A DNA stretch of 64,000 nt from SW-6-46-9 sp964452185 (GTDB taxonomy: Bacteria; Patescibacteriota; Minisyncoccia; Phycocordibacterales; SW-6-46-9). Position numbers and translations under genes: made by a program. The stretch spans positions 27,413 through 91,412 of the forward strand of contig CAYVKO010000001.1 in NCBI GenBank assembly GCA_964452185.1, written 5' to 3'. Below are positions 51,787 through 59,109 of the stretch, piece after piece. The notes under the pieces are model-generated. The model was not told the DNA's origin. It ran no database searches and saw only the letters and a list, made by a program, of their open reading frames with translations. Within the stretch, counting starts at the first letter, position 1, and the number at the start of each line of letters is the position of its first letter.

Positions 51787-53817
51787 ATGGGAAATACCTT
51801 TAATTTACAATCTGATTTTGACCCTGCCGGTGATCAGCCAGAGGCTATAAAGTCACTCACCGAAGGGCTGGAGGCGGGAGAGCAAGATCTCACCCTTTTA
51901 GGTGTGACCGGATCAGGAAAAACTTTTACAGTTGCAAACGTTATAGAAAATGTGCAAATGCCGACACTGGTTATTGCGCACAACAAGACGTTGGCAGCTC
52001 AGTTGGCTCAGGAGTACCGCAACTTTTTTCCTGAGGCGGCAGTGCACTACTTTGTGTCTTACTACGATTACTATCAGCCGGAAGCCTACGTGGCCGGATC
52101 GGACACGTATATTGAAAAAGAAGCACAGATTAATGATGAGGTAGATCGGCTTCGGCACGCTTCTACACAAGCTCTTTTGACAAGAGACGACGTTATTATA
52201 ATTGCTTCAGTATCTTGTATTTATGGATTAGGTTCTCCTGAGCGCTACGAGGAGGTTAATCAGCGGGTTGAGGTAGGGCAAAAAATGAGCCGGCAGGAGC
52301 TTGCTCGTACGCTGGTTGATATGTACTACAAGCGCAACGATACTACTCCAAAATCTGGAACTTTTCGAGCTGTTGGTAACACTATTGAGGTCGTGCCGGT
52401 AGATGAAGAGGTGATCTTACGGGTTGAGTTTATGGCTGGCGAAGTGGACATGATTGAAAAAATTGATGCAACAACTCGAGAGGTGATAGACAAACCAGAC
52501 AGCTTCTTTTTATTTCCGGCCGAACACTTCGTATCCTCTGAAGATGAGATTGAGAGAGCCACAGCCTCAATTGAACGAGAACTGGAAGAGCGGTTAGCTG
52601 AGCTAGAAGATAAAGGAAAACTTCTGGAGAAAGAGCGACTAAAGCGCCGAACTCGTCATGACTTAGCTTTGATCCGAGAAGTTGGTTACTGTAACGGTAT
52701 AGAAAACTACGCACGACACTTTTCCGGTAAGAAGCCGGGGGAGGCTCCGGATACCTTGCTATCCTATTTTCCTACAGATGAAGAAGGCAATCCGCAGTTC
52801 CTTACCGTGATTGATGAGTCTCACGTAACAGTACCACAGATAGGAGGGATGTACGCCGGAGACAAAGCTCGAAAAGAAAACTTAATACGCCATGGATTCC
52901 GGCTACCTTCAGCTTTGGATAACCGTCCTTTGAAGTTTTCTGAGTTCAAGGAGAGAACAGGGCAGGTGCTTTATACTTCGGCTACGCCTGGTGATTATGA
53001 ACAAGAGGAAAGTAGTCGTATAGTTGAGCAAATCATTCGCCCAACCGGTCTTGTTGACCCGGAAGTAGATGTACGACCGGTAGTTGAGGAGGATGACTAT
53101 CCCGGCCAGGTGAAGGATATTATTGCTGAATCCGAAAAGGTAATAGAGAATGATCAGCGAGTTATTATCACTACTCTTACCAAGAAAATGGCTGAAGACT
53201 TGGCTGATTACCTGGAAGAAGCTGGTATTCAGGCACGTTATCTCCACAGTGAAATTGATGCTATTGACCGAATTGAAATCCTTAAGGACTTCCGTCGTGG
53301 TGACTTTGATGTAGTGGTAGGAGTTAACCTTCTTCGGGAAGGATTAGATCTTCCGGAGGTGTCTTTGATCGGTATTCTGGATGCAGACAAAGAAGGTTTT
53401 CTGCGTTCTGAGACGTCGCTGATTCAAACAATGGGTCGAGCTGCCAGAAATATCGATGGAAGAGTTATTTTGTATGCTGATAAAGTGACCGGCTCCATGC
53501 AGCGGGCGATAGATGAAACGGAACGTCGTCGAAAAATACAACTGGAATATAATGAAAAACACGACATTACACCGCAAACCATAAAGAAAAGCATCTCAGC
53601 CATTACGGATGACATTCTTTCTGAGCATGACAAAGCAGTAGATACAATGCTTAACGTGGACAAGGAAGAGTTCGAAAAAGACCCGGATGGATTTATAAAG
53701 AAAAAGCGAGCGGAAATGAACGAGGCGGTAAAAGATCTAGACTTTGAAACGGCGGCTCTTTTGCGTGATGAAATACAGGCTCTTGAAGATATGCAAGACG
53801 AAACAGCTAACAATTGA
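51787..53817 (+). CDS. uvrB: Excinuclease ABC subunit B
   Basis: 676 residues, normal UvrB. Helicase motif I LLGVTGSGKTFTVANV, the beta-hairpin segment YYDYYQPEAYVAGSDTYIEKEAQIND, DExx as VIDESHVTV, motif VI MGRAARNIDGRVILYADK, and the C-terminal UVR motif (FIKKKRAEMNEAVKDLDFETA) that binds UvrC. It verifies damage handed over by UvrA. The five V4R-like genes start 12 bp downstream, so part of the array may be transcribed with it. Confidence 0.97.
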   Translation: MGNTFNLQSDFDPAGDQPEAIKSLTEGLEAGEQDLTLLGVTGSGKTFTVANVIENVQMPTLVIAHNKTLAAQLAQEYRNFFPEAAVHYFVSYYDYYQPEAYVAGSDTYIEKEAQINDEVDRLRHASTQALLTRDDVIIIASVSCIYGLGSPERYEEVNQRVEVGQKMSRQELARTLVDMYYKRNDTTPKSGTFRAVGNTIEVVPVDEEVILRVEFMAGEVDMIEKIDATTREVIDKPDSFFLFPAEHFVSSEDEIERATASIERELEERLAELEDKGKLLEKERLKRRTRHDLALIREVGYCNGIENYARHFSGKKPGEAPDTLLSYFPTDEEGNPQFLTVIDESHVTVPQIGGMYAGDKARKENLIRHGFRLPSALDNRPLKFSEFKERTGQVLYTSATPGDYEQEESSRIVEQIIRPTGLVDPEVDVRPVVEEDDYPGQVKDIIAESEKVIENDQRVIITTLTKKMAEDLADYLEEAGIQARYLHSEIDAIDRIEILKDFRRGDFDVVVGVNLLREGLDLPEVSLIGILDADKEGFLRSETSLIQTMGRAARNIDGRVILYADKVTGSMQRAIDETERRRKIQLEYNEKHDITPQTIKKSISAITDDILSEHDKAVDTMLNVDKEEFEKDPDGFIKKKRAEMNEAVKDLDFETAALLRDEIQALEDMQDETANN

Positions 53818-53829
53818 TTAGATAAATAA

Positions 53830-54459
53830 ATGGACCAGAAGCAAAAACAAAGGATGCAAGGGGTAGCCGACGAAATTATGTCAAAGCCCGGAAATATTGT
53901 AGGAGCAGCTGTAAATGCTCAATCTGATTACGTAATTAAAAAAGAAGGGGAGGATGGTTTGCGGCGGGTAGAGCAGGTAATGGATGAACTGGGGTATCCT
54001 TTTTCTTTTCAGGATTTAGATCGTTTTGAGATGTATCCAGAAAACTATGACGTTCTTCGGGTCTATGTAGCAAAGGAGATTTTTAATTGGACAGATGAAA
54101 ATATTTTTGCCATGGGTAAAAATTCGCTCACCATCTCCCGGGTTTTACGAATAGCTATGGGTTTTGTTTCGCTAGAACGAACATTCAGCAAAGCCGGTTT
54201 TTTGTGGGATAAACATTTTGATTTTGGAGAGTTAATTCCTGTTGAGATAGATATGGAAGAAAAATATATGAAGCTACGCATGATTGACTATGACTTTCAC
54301 CCGATTATGCAGAAGTATTTTCGAGGATATTTTAGTGCAGTAACAGAAGTGACCACGGGTGGTGAGGCTTACAAAGCAGTTCACGAAGCATGTGAGCAGC
54401 CTGATGTTCGCAGCTGTGACGTATACACAGTTTGGTGGCGACAAGATGACAAAGGTTGA
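53830..54459 (+). CDS. V4R/DUF2378-like sensory-domain protein, copy 1
   Basis: 209 residues, first of five tandem paralogues. Shared blocks: ADEIMSKPGN near the N-terminus, DELGYPFSFQDLDRFEMY (about 52-69), SRVLRIAMGFVSLERTF, WDKHFDFGEL and a C-terminal YFRGYFSAVTEVTTG followed by HEACEQPDVRSCDVYTVWW. The last block has the form G-x-l-x-G-x6-ExxC-x5-8-C-D-x-Y-x-V-x-W, which resembles the end of V4R (4-vinyl reductase) and Myxococcus DUF2378 domains that bind small molecules. Family assignment is tentative. No transmembrane segment or DNA-binding region. 12 bp after uvrB. Confidence 0.65.
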   Translation: MDQKQKQRMQGVADEIMSKPGNIVGAAVNAQSDYVIKKEGEDGLRRVEQVMDELGYPFSFQDLDRFEMYPENYDVLRVYVAKEIFNWTDENIFAMGKNSLTISRVLRIAMGFVSLERTFSKAGFLWDKHFDFGELIPVEIDMEEKYMKLRMIDYDFHPIMQKYFRGYFSAVTEVTTGGEAYKAVHEACEQPDVRSCDVYTVWWRQDDKG

Positions 54460-54517
54460 TGTTTTTTGTGAGAACTCAAGGAGTTAGAGTGGCTACGAGA
54501 GTAAATTTATTGAATGA

Positions 54518-54523
54518 TATAAT
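54518..54523 (+). promoter_or_regulatory. -10 box (TATAAT) before V4R-like copy 2
   Basis: TATAAT ends 6 nt before the ATG at 54530. It gives copies 2-5 a possible promoter of their own, separate from uvrB. The 70-bp spacer here is the longest inside the array. Confidence 0.45.
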
Positions 54524-54529
54524 AAGTGT

Positions 54530-55147
54530 ATGAACAAGACGCCAAATCAAGAAGATCTGCAAGAAATTGCAGACGATATTGTAAGTAGACCGGGCCAAAC
54601 AAAAGGAATTACCTTCCAAACAGCCTACGAGTATATTAACCGACGTAAAGGTGAGGAGGGGGTCAAAAAAATTGAAGAAAAAATGCGTGAGCTTGGGTAC
54701 GATTTTTCGTTTTCTGATATAGATAACTATAGTTGGTACTCCGAAGGTAAGTCGGTGCTGGTTATATACTTAACTCGTCCGGTGTTTGGATGGGGTGATG
54801 ACGATATTCATGACATGGGTTACTCGGCTGCTTCAATCTCCCGAATACTAAAGGTTGCCATGAGTTTTGTGTCTTTGCAGCGGACATTTAATCACGCTCA
54901 AAAAATCTGGAGCAAGCACTATGACTTTGGAAACATTGAAGTCATAAAGCTGGATAAAGAGAATAAGGAGGCGAAGGCTAAGCTTCATGACTACCATTTC
55001 CCATATATGAGTGACTATTTTTGCGGCTATTTCTCTAAATTGGTTGAGCTTTTGACAGGAGCTAGTGAAGTTAAGGCAGCACATCAACCTTGTGAGTCAG
55101 AGGATGGTAAACCCTGCGACGAGTTTACTATAGTTTGGTCACAGTAA
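54530..55147 (+). CDS. V4R/DUF2378-like sensory-domain protein, copy 2
   Basis: 205 residues. It shares with copy 3 the run RRKGEEGVKKIEE (copy 3 QRKGKEGVKKIEN) and IYLTRPVFGWGDDDIHDMGYSAASIS. The second half has WSKHYDFGNIE, YFCGYFSKLVELLTGAS (with an extra Cys in place of Arg), and HQPCESEDGKPCDEFTIVW. Soluble, with alternating helices and strands. Role unknown; a ligand sensor that talks to the kinase at 56820 is the favoured idea. Confidence 0.65.
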   Translation: MNKTPNQEDLQEIADDIVSRPGQTKGITFQTAYEYINRRKGEEGVKKIEEKMRELGYDFSFSDIDNYSWYSEGKSVLVIYLTRPVFGWGDDDIHDMGYSAASISRILKVAMSFVSLQRTFNHAQKIWSKHYDFGNIEVIKLDKENKEAKAKLHDYHFPYMSDYFCGYFSKLVELLTGASEVKAAHQPCESEDGKPCDEFTIVWSQ

Positions 55148-55157
55148 AGTTCCGAGT

Positions 55158-55778
55158 ATGAATAAGGTAGATAAAGACTTCGACGAGTTGCAAAAAAGAG
55201 CTGACGAGATAATGAGCCAGCCAGGCAACGCGAAAGGGTTAACTTTTGAGCCTATGGAAAAGTATATAGAGCAACGGAAAGGGAAAGAGGGGGTCAAAAA
55301 AATTGAAAATGCTATGGATGAGTTAGGCTATCCTTTTTCTTTTAGTGAGGTTGAAGAATACAGCTGGTATCAAGAAAGCTTATCTACATTAATTATTTAC
55401 TTAACGCAAGTTATTTTTGGATGGGATGAGGATGACGTGTATAAAATGGGATACTCTGATCCAAGCATATCTCCCATTTTGCAAGTGGCCATAAAGTTCG
55501 TTTCTTTAAAAAGCGCCTTTGAGCAAGGTCCTGGAGTTTGGGAGAAGCACTATGATTTCGGGTCACTTGCTCCGGAGACTCTTGATGAGGAAAATAAAAA
55601 AGTGACAGTTAAGGTGCTCAACTACAAGCAAGCTGATTTCATGCAAGCATACTTCCGAGGTTATTTCTCTCGATTAACAGAAATTATTACAGGATCTGAA
55701 GTTATTGAAAGTAAACATAAAGAGTGCAATGATCCTGAGGCTAGTGTTTGTGACTTGTATATCGTAAGATGGGAATAG
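55158..55778 (+). CDS. V4R/DUF2378-like sensory-domain protein, copy 3
   Basis: 206 residues. Blocks: RADEIMSQPGNAKGL, MDELGYPFSFSEVEEYSWYQ, IYLTQVIFGWDEDDVYKMGYSDPSIS, FVSLKSAFEQ, WEKHYDFGSL, YFRGYFSRLTEIITGSEVIESKHKECNDPEASVCDLYIVRWE. It is the closest relative of copy 2. It starts 10 bp after copy 2 and ends 6 bp before copy 4. Confidence 0.65.
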   Translation: MNKVDKDFDELQKRADEIMSQPGNAKGLTFEPMEKYIEQRKGKEGVKKIENAMDELGYPFSFSEVEEYSWYQESLSTLIIYLTQVIFGWDEDDVYKMGYSDPSISPILQVAIKFVSLKSAFEQGPGVWEKHYDFGSLAPETLDEENKKVTVKVLNYKQADFMQAYFRGYFSRLTEIITGSEVIESKHKECNDPEASVCDLYIVRWE

Positions 55779-55784
55779 CAATTC

Positions 55785-56152
55785 ATGGGAGATTTAAGCA
55801 ACATCTCTAAGTTACAAGACAGAGCGGATAAGATTATGGCGCATGAAGGTAATGAAAAAGGATTAGGCATCATTAATGAGTACAACACGTATTTAAAAAA
55901 AATAGGTGAAGATAAATTACAAAAAATAGAAAGAGGGATGGAAAAACTCGGATATCCNNNNNNNNNNNNNNNNNNNNNNNNNNNNNNNNNNNNNNNNNNN
56001 NNNNNNNNNNNNNNNNNNNNNNNNNNNNNNNNNNNNNNNNNNNNNNNNNNNNNNNNNATCGGGTAGTAAGAAGGGAAGCAACTGTTACTTATGAAGGGGC
56101 TTGTGAAACTGAAAATGAAGTTCCATGCGATGAATACCTTCTAGACTGGTAA
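55785..56152 (+). CDS. V4R/DUF2378-like protein, copy 4, interrupted by a 100-N gap
   Basis: The N-terminal 57 or so residues (MGDLSNISKLQDRADKIMAH, EGNEKGLGII, IERGMEKLGY) lie before the N run, and a C-terminal end (VTYEGACETENEVPCDEYLLDW) lies after it in a different frame. Paralogues are 204-209 residues, so about 350 nt are missing while only 100 N are shown; the gap length is a placeholder. The C-terminal end keeps the two spaced cysteines and final Trp of the family. Treat as one intact gene with unknown middle. Confidence 0.6.
55958..56057. other. Scaffold gap of 100 N inside V4R-like copy 4
   Basis: No sequence overlap between the two sides is seen, unlike the gap at 20903. A 39-bp identical stretch in copies 4 (55813-55851) and 5 (56191-56229) is a likely reason for the assembly break. 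Confidence 0.9.
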
Positions 56153-56162
56153 ACTTACTAAT

Positions 56163-56777
56163 ATGGGCAACCTAAAAGATATACACAAACTACAAGACAG
56201 AGCGGATAAGATTATGGCGCATGAAGGTAGTGAAAAAGGGCTTGGGCTTCTTAATGCTGGGAAATCTTTTCAAAAAGTGTTGGGTGAAGAGAGATTAAAG
56301 CAAGTTGAACAAGGTATGGAAGAGTTAGGGTATCCCTTTTCTTTTAACGATCTCAACCGATTTGGGTGGTATCAGTCTTCTTACCTTCCTCTAGCTTTTA
56401 CTGTAGCTAAATTCTTATTTGATATAGAGAATAAAGAAGTATTTGATATAGGAAAATTAAGCGCAACACAATCCCCGATACTGCGCACTGTTATGCGGCT
56501 TGTTTCAATGCAGCATGCTTACGATCATGTTTCTCGTTTATGGGGTACACACTTTGATTTTGGGGCAATAGAAAGTGTGAAATATGACAAAGAAAAAAAC
56601 CGGATGGTTCTTCGTGTGTATGACTACCACTATGAAGATGTAGGAGTTCCCTTTTTGCGAGGTTACTTTGCCGGATTTACAGATCGAGTGACAGGGGAAG
56701 AGTCAGAGGTCACTGCGTCAAGTTGTGATCCGAGTGAGGATTATCAAACTTGCGATGAGTACCTGCTGGAGTGGTAG
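56163..56777 (+). CDS. V4R/DUF2378-like sensory-domain protein, copy 5
   Basis: 204 residues. The first 20 codons are nearly identical in DNA to those of copy 4 (39-bp exact match), pointing to a recent duplication or gene conversion. Family blocks: MEELGYPFSFNDLNRFGWYQ, SPILRTVMRLVSMQHAY, WGTHFDFGAIE, FLRGYFAGFTDRVTG and CDPSEDYQTCDEYLLEW. It has lost the GW-DDD-MGY block of copies 2-3 (here FDIENKEVFDIG). It ends 42 bp before the histidine kinase. Confidence 0.65.
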   Translation: MGNLKDIHKLQDRADKIMAHEGSEKGLGLLNAGKSFQKVLGEERLKQVEQGMEELGYPFSFNDLNRFGWYQSSYLPLAFTVAKFLFDIENKEVFDIGKLSATQSPILRTVMRLVSMQHAYDHVSRLWGTHFDFGAIESVKYDKEKNRMVLRVYDYHYEDVGVPFLRGYFAGFTDRVTGEESEVTASSCDPSEDYQTCDEYLLEW

Positions 56778-56801
56778 GGTCGGGTCTTTCATAAGCTTTG
56801 C

Positions 56802-56807
56802 TATAAT
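56802..56807 (+). promoter_or_regulatory. -10 box (TATAAT) before the histidine kinase gene
   Basis: TATAAT 12 nt before the ATG at 56820. The kinase, receiver and zinc ribbon may therefore be transcribed both from here and by read-through from the array. Confidence 0.45.
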
Positions 56808-56819
56808 GAATCATACTAA

Positions 56820-58433
56820 ATGAGTCCGCAAACTAACACAGAAACATCAGTCTCTTCTGAGGCCAGCAAAGAAGAGTTGAAGTCTCAGGTAAAGCGGCTG
56901 CAGGGAGATCTCAATGACCTTGAAAATTATGTTCAGGAGTTCAACTCTTTCCTGCCGTTGGCTGTTTGCATTATTAATCCCGCCAACGTTGTTATTAATG
57001 TAAACAATGCATTCACTTCCTTTACGAAATATGAAGAAATAGAGGCTGTCGGCAAAAGCTTCAGTGACTTTTTTGTAGAAAACAACCCTCCCAAAAACTT
57101 GTTAGATGAGGTTAAAAATGCAGAAGAGGGGTTCACCAGGACGCGGGAATTAACTCTATTAACAGCAAACAGCAAAAAGCATGAAGTGAAAGTAACAGCT
57201 TCACTTCGGCGTAACACAGAAGGAGAGTACACTGGTCATTTTGTAGGTATTTCTGACATATCTAACTTAAAAGAGCTTCAAAGAGACCTGGAAACTCGCG
57301 TAAAAGAAAGAACGAAAGATCTAAAGACTGCACAATCACGCCTTAAAGAGAGCTTCAAGCGTGTACAGTCCGAGCAGCAAAAAACCGAGGCTGTTATTAA
57401 CAGCTTTACAGACGGATTATTGGTGGTAAATAACAGTAAAGAGATAGAGATTATTAACCCTCGTGCCAGCGAAATGTTAGAGGTTGAAGCTAGCAGGGTA
57501 GAAGGCGAAAATATTGAAAAGTTAGAGGGTGAAAATATTGAAGAACTAGAAGAGGTCGGGGAATTCCAGCAACTGCTGTCTATGCTGGACAGACATGACT
57601 GGGAGCTTGAACGTCAAGAGTTACAAACCGATCCAGATGTGTTTTTGGAAGTTAGTACGGTGCCCATGAAGGATAAACCGGACGGAGGCGGGATGTTAAT
57701 CACACTGCACGATATCTCTCACGAGAAAATGGTTGAACAGATGAAGCTTGAATTTGCTTCCGTGGCAGCGCATCAAATGCGTACACCACTTTCGGCTATT
57801 CGTTGGTCTTTTGAGCTTTTGACCAAACAACTTGACGGTGACAAGCGGGAGGTTGCCCAACGCGGCTTTCGGAGTACCGAGCGTATACTTGAGATTATTA
57901 ATGATCTGCTGAACGTTGACCGGATTGAATCTGGTAAATCAGCGTACTCCTTTGAAGCTGTTGATGTTGTGGAGTTGATAGATGCTTACGTTGATGAGGT
58001 GCGGAAAAACAGTACGATTCTCAACCAGGCAAACGTACATTTCGAAACCCCTTCCAAGTCAATCCCAGACGTACGGGCTGATAAGGAGAAACTACGCATA
58101 GTGGTGCGAAACTTGGTAGAGAATGCATTGAAATATACCCCCGAGGATGGTAGCGTGGATGTACGAGTTGAGCTTCACATGACTGATGATCGCGCCGGCG
58201 ATTCGGTTCGCATTATTGTCTCTGATACAGGTATTGGTATTCCTGAATCAGAGGAAGATAAAATATTTTCAAAGTTTTATCGAGCAGATAATGCTACCGC
58301 GAAGGAGACTGACGGAACAGGAATCGGGCTCTTTATAACAAAACACATTGTAGAAAACCATGATGGTAAAATATGGTTTGAGTCCGAAGAGGGCGAAGGA
58401 ACAGACTTCTTTGTTCAAATACCAACAGCATAA
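56820..58433 (+). CDS. Soluble PAS-domain sensor histidine kinase
   Basis: 537 residues. Order: short coiled coil (about 12-40), PAS domain (about 42-150), coiled coil (about 152-195, LKELQRDLETRVKERTKDL), second PAS-like domain (about 197-300), HisKA with the phospho-acceptor His in SVAAHQMRTPLSAIRW (about 320), and a HATPase with NLVENALKYTP, DTGIGIPESEEDKIFSKFYR and GTGIGLFITKHIV. No transmembrane helix, so the signal is sensed inside the cell. A 24-bp tandem repeat gives GENIEKLE-GENIEELE between the PAS core strands. The receiver gene follows after 28 bp. Confidence 0.93.
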   Translation: MSPQTNTETSVSSEASKEELKSQVKRLQGDLNDLENYVQEFNSFLPLAVCIINPANVVINVNNAFTSFTKYEEIEAVGKSFSDFFVENNPPKNLLDEVKNAEEGFTRTRELTLLTANSKKHEVKVTASLRRNTEGEYTGHFVGISDISNLKELQRDLETRVKERTKDLKTAQSRLKESFKRVQSEQQKTEAVINSFTDGLLVVNNSKEIEIINPRASEMLEVEASRVEGENIEKLEGENIEELEEVGEFQQLLSMLDRHDWELERQELQTDPDVFLEVSTVPMKDKPDGGGMLITLHDISHEKMVEQMKLEFASVAAHQMRTPLSAIRWSFELLTKQLDGDKREVAQRGFRSTERILEIINDLLNVDRIESGKSAYSFEAVDVVELIDAYVDEVRKNSTILNQANVHFETPSKSIPDVRADKEKLRIVVRNLVENALKYTPEDGSVDVRVELHMTDDRAGDSVRIIVSDTGIGIPESEEDKIFSKFYRADNATAKETDGTGIGLFITKHIVENHDGKIWFESEEGEGTDFFVQIPTA

Positions 58434-58461
58434 ATAGTATTAACTTAAATAATATACATAT

Positions 58462-58845
58462 ATGAGCGACAAAAAAACAATACTGCTAGTAGAAGATGAT
58501 GAATTCTTGATAGATATTCTCGTACAAAAATTTAATGAGCAGGACTATAATCTACTGCATGTAAACAACGGAGAAGACGCTATACAAACCGCCCAAGAAA
58601 AAGATCCGGACATAATCCTTTTGGATATCATCCTTCCGGGAATGAACGGTTTTGAGGTCTTAAAGAAGTTAAAAAATAATACAGTTACAGATCATATACC
58701 TGTAGTGTTTCTGTCCAACTTGGGTCAAGAAGAGGATATAGAGAAAGGTAAAAAGCTCGGTGCTGTTGACTTTATAGTTAAGGCTAATCACTCACTTGAC
58801 GAGATCGTTGAACGTACAGGAGAAATACTCTCAGAAGATGCATAG
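58462..58845 (+). CDS. Single-domain response regulator (CheY-like)
   Basis: 127 residues, a receiver domain only. Acidic pair in LLVEDDEF, phospho-acceptor Asp in IILLDIILPGMNGFEVL, switch Ser in VVFLSNLG and the conserved Lys in VDFIVKAN. No output domain follows, so it must act on a partner protein. It shares its last 8 bp with the next gene, which makes that zinc ribbon a candidate partner. Confidence 0.95.
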   Translation: MSDKKTILLVEDDEFLIDILVQKFNEQDYNLLHVNNGEDAIQTAQEKDPDIILLDIILPGMNGFEVLKKLKNNTVTDHIPVVFLSNLGQEEDIEKGKKLGAVDFIVKANHSLDEIVERTGEILSEDA

Positions 58846-58981
58846 ACAGTCGAAGGAAACCATCAACCACTTTCGTTGCGACTCCTGTCAAAAGTGGTGG
58901 TCTGTTGCTGACGCCCCACAAAACCGAGAAAAATGGTACTGTCCTTGGTGCGGAAGTCACTCGGAATACACTACTGACTAA
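58838..58981 (+). CDS. Tiny zinc-ribbon protein coupled to the response regulator
   Basis: 47 residues from ATG 58838, which overlaps the receiver stop by 8 bp (frame +1), a sign of coupled translation. Two CxxC pairs (CDSCQKWW and CPWCGSHS), 21 residues apart, form a rubredoxin/zinc-ribbon knuckle with several Trp. A longer frame from 58796 would lie inside the receiver and was rejected. Family not recognised; single zinc ribbons often bind nucleic acid or protein. Confidence 0.7.
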   Translation: MHRQSKETINHFRCDSCQKWWSVADAPQNREKWYCPWCGSHSEYTTD

Positions 58982-59109
58982 CTCAATATAAACTGATCTG
59001 CAGCTTGAAATAATCAGTTAAACTCTTCCTGTAGAGGGAAGCGGGGTGCGCTTGCTTTTAAGGTATTTTTCTTGCCTAAACTAGTTTTATGCTCTAATTT
59101 ATAAACCTC

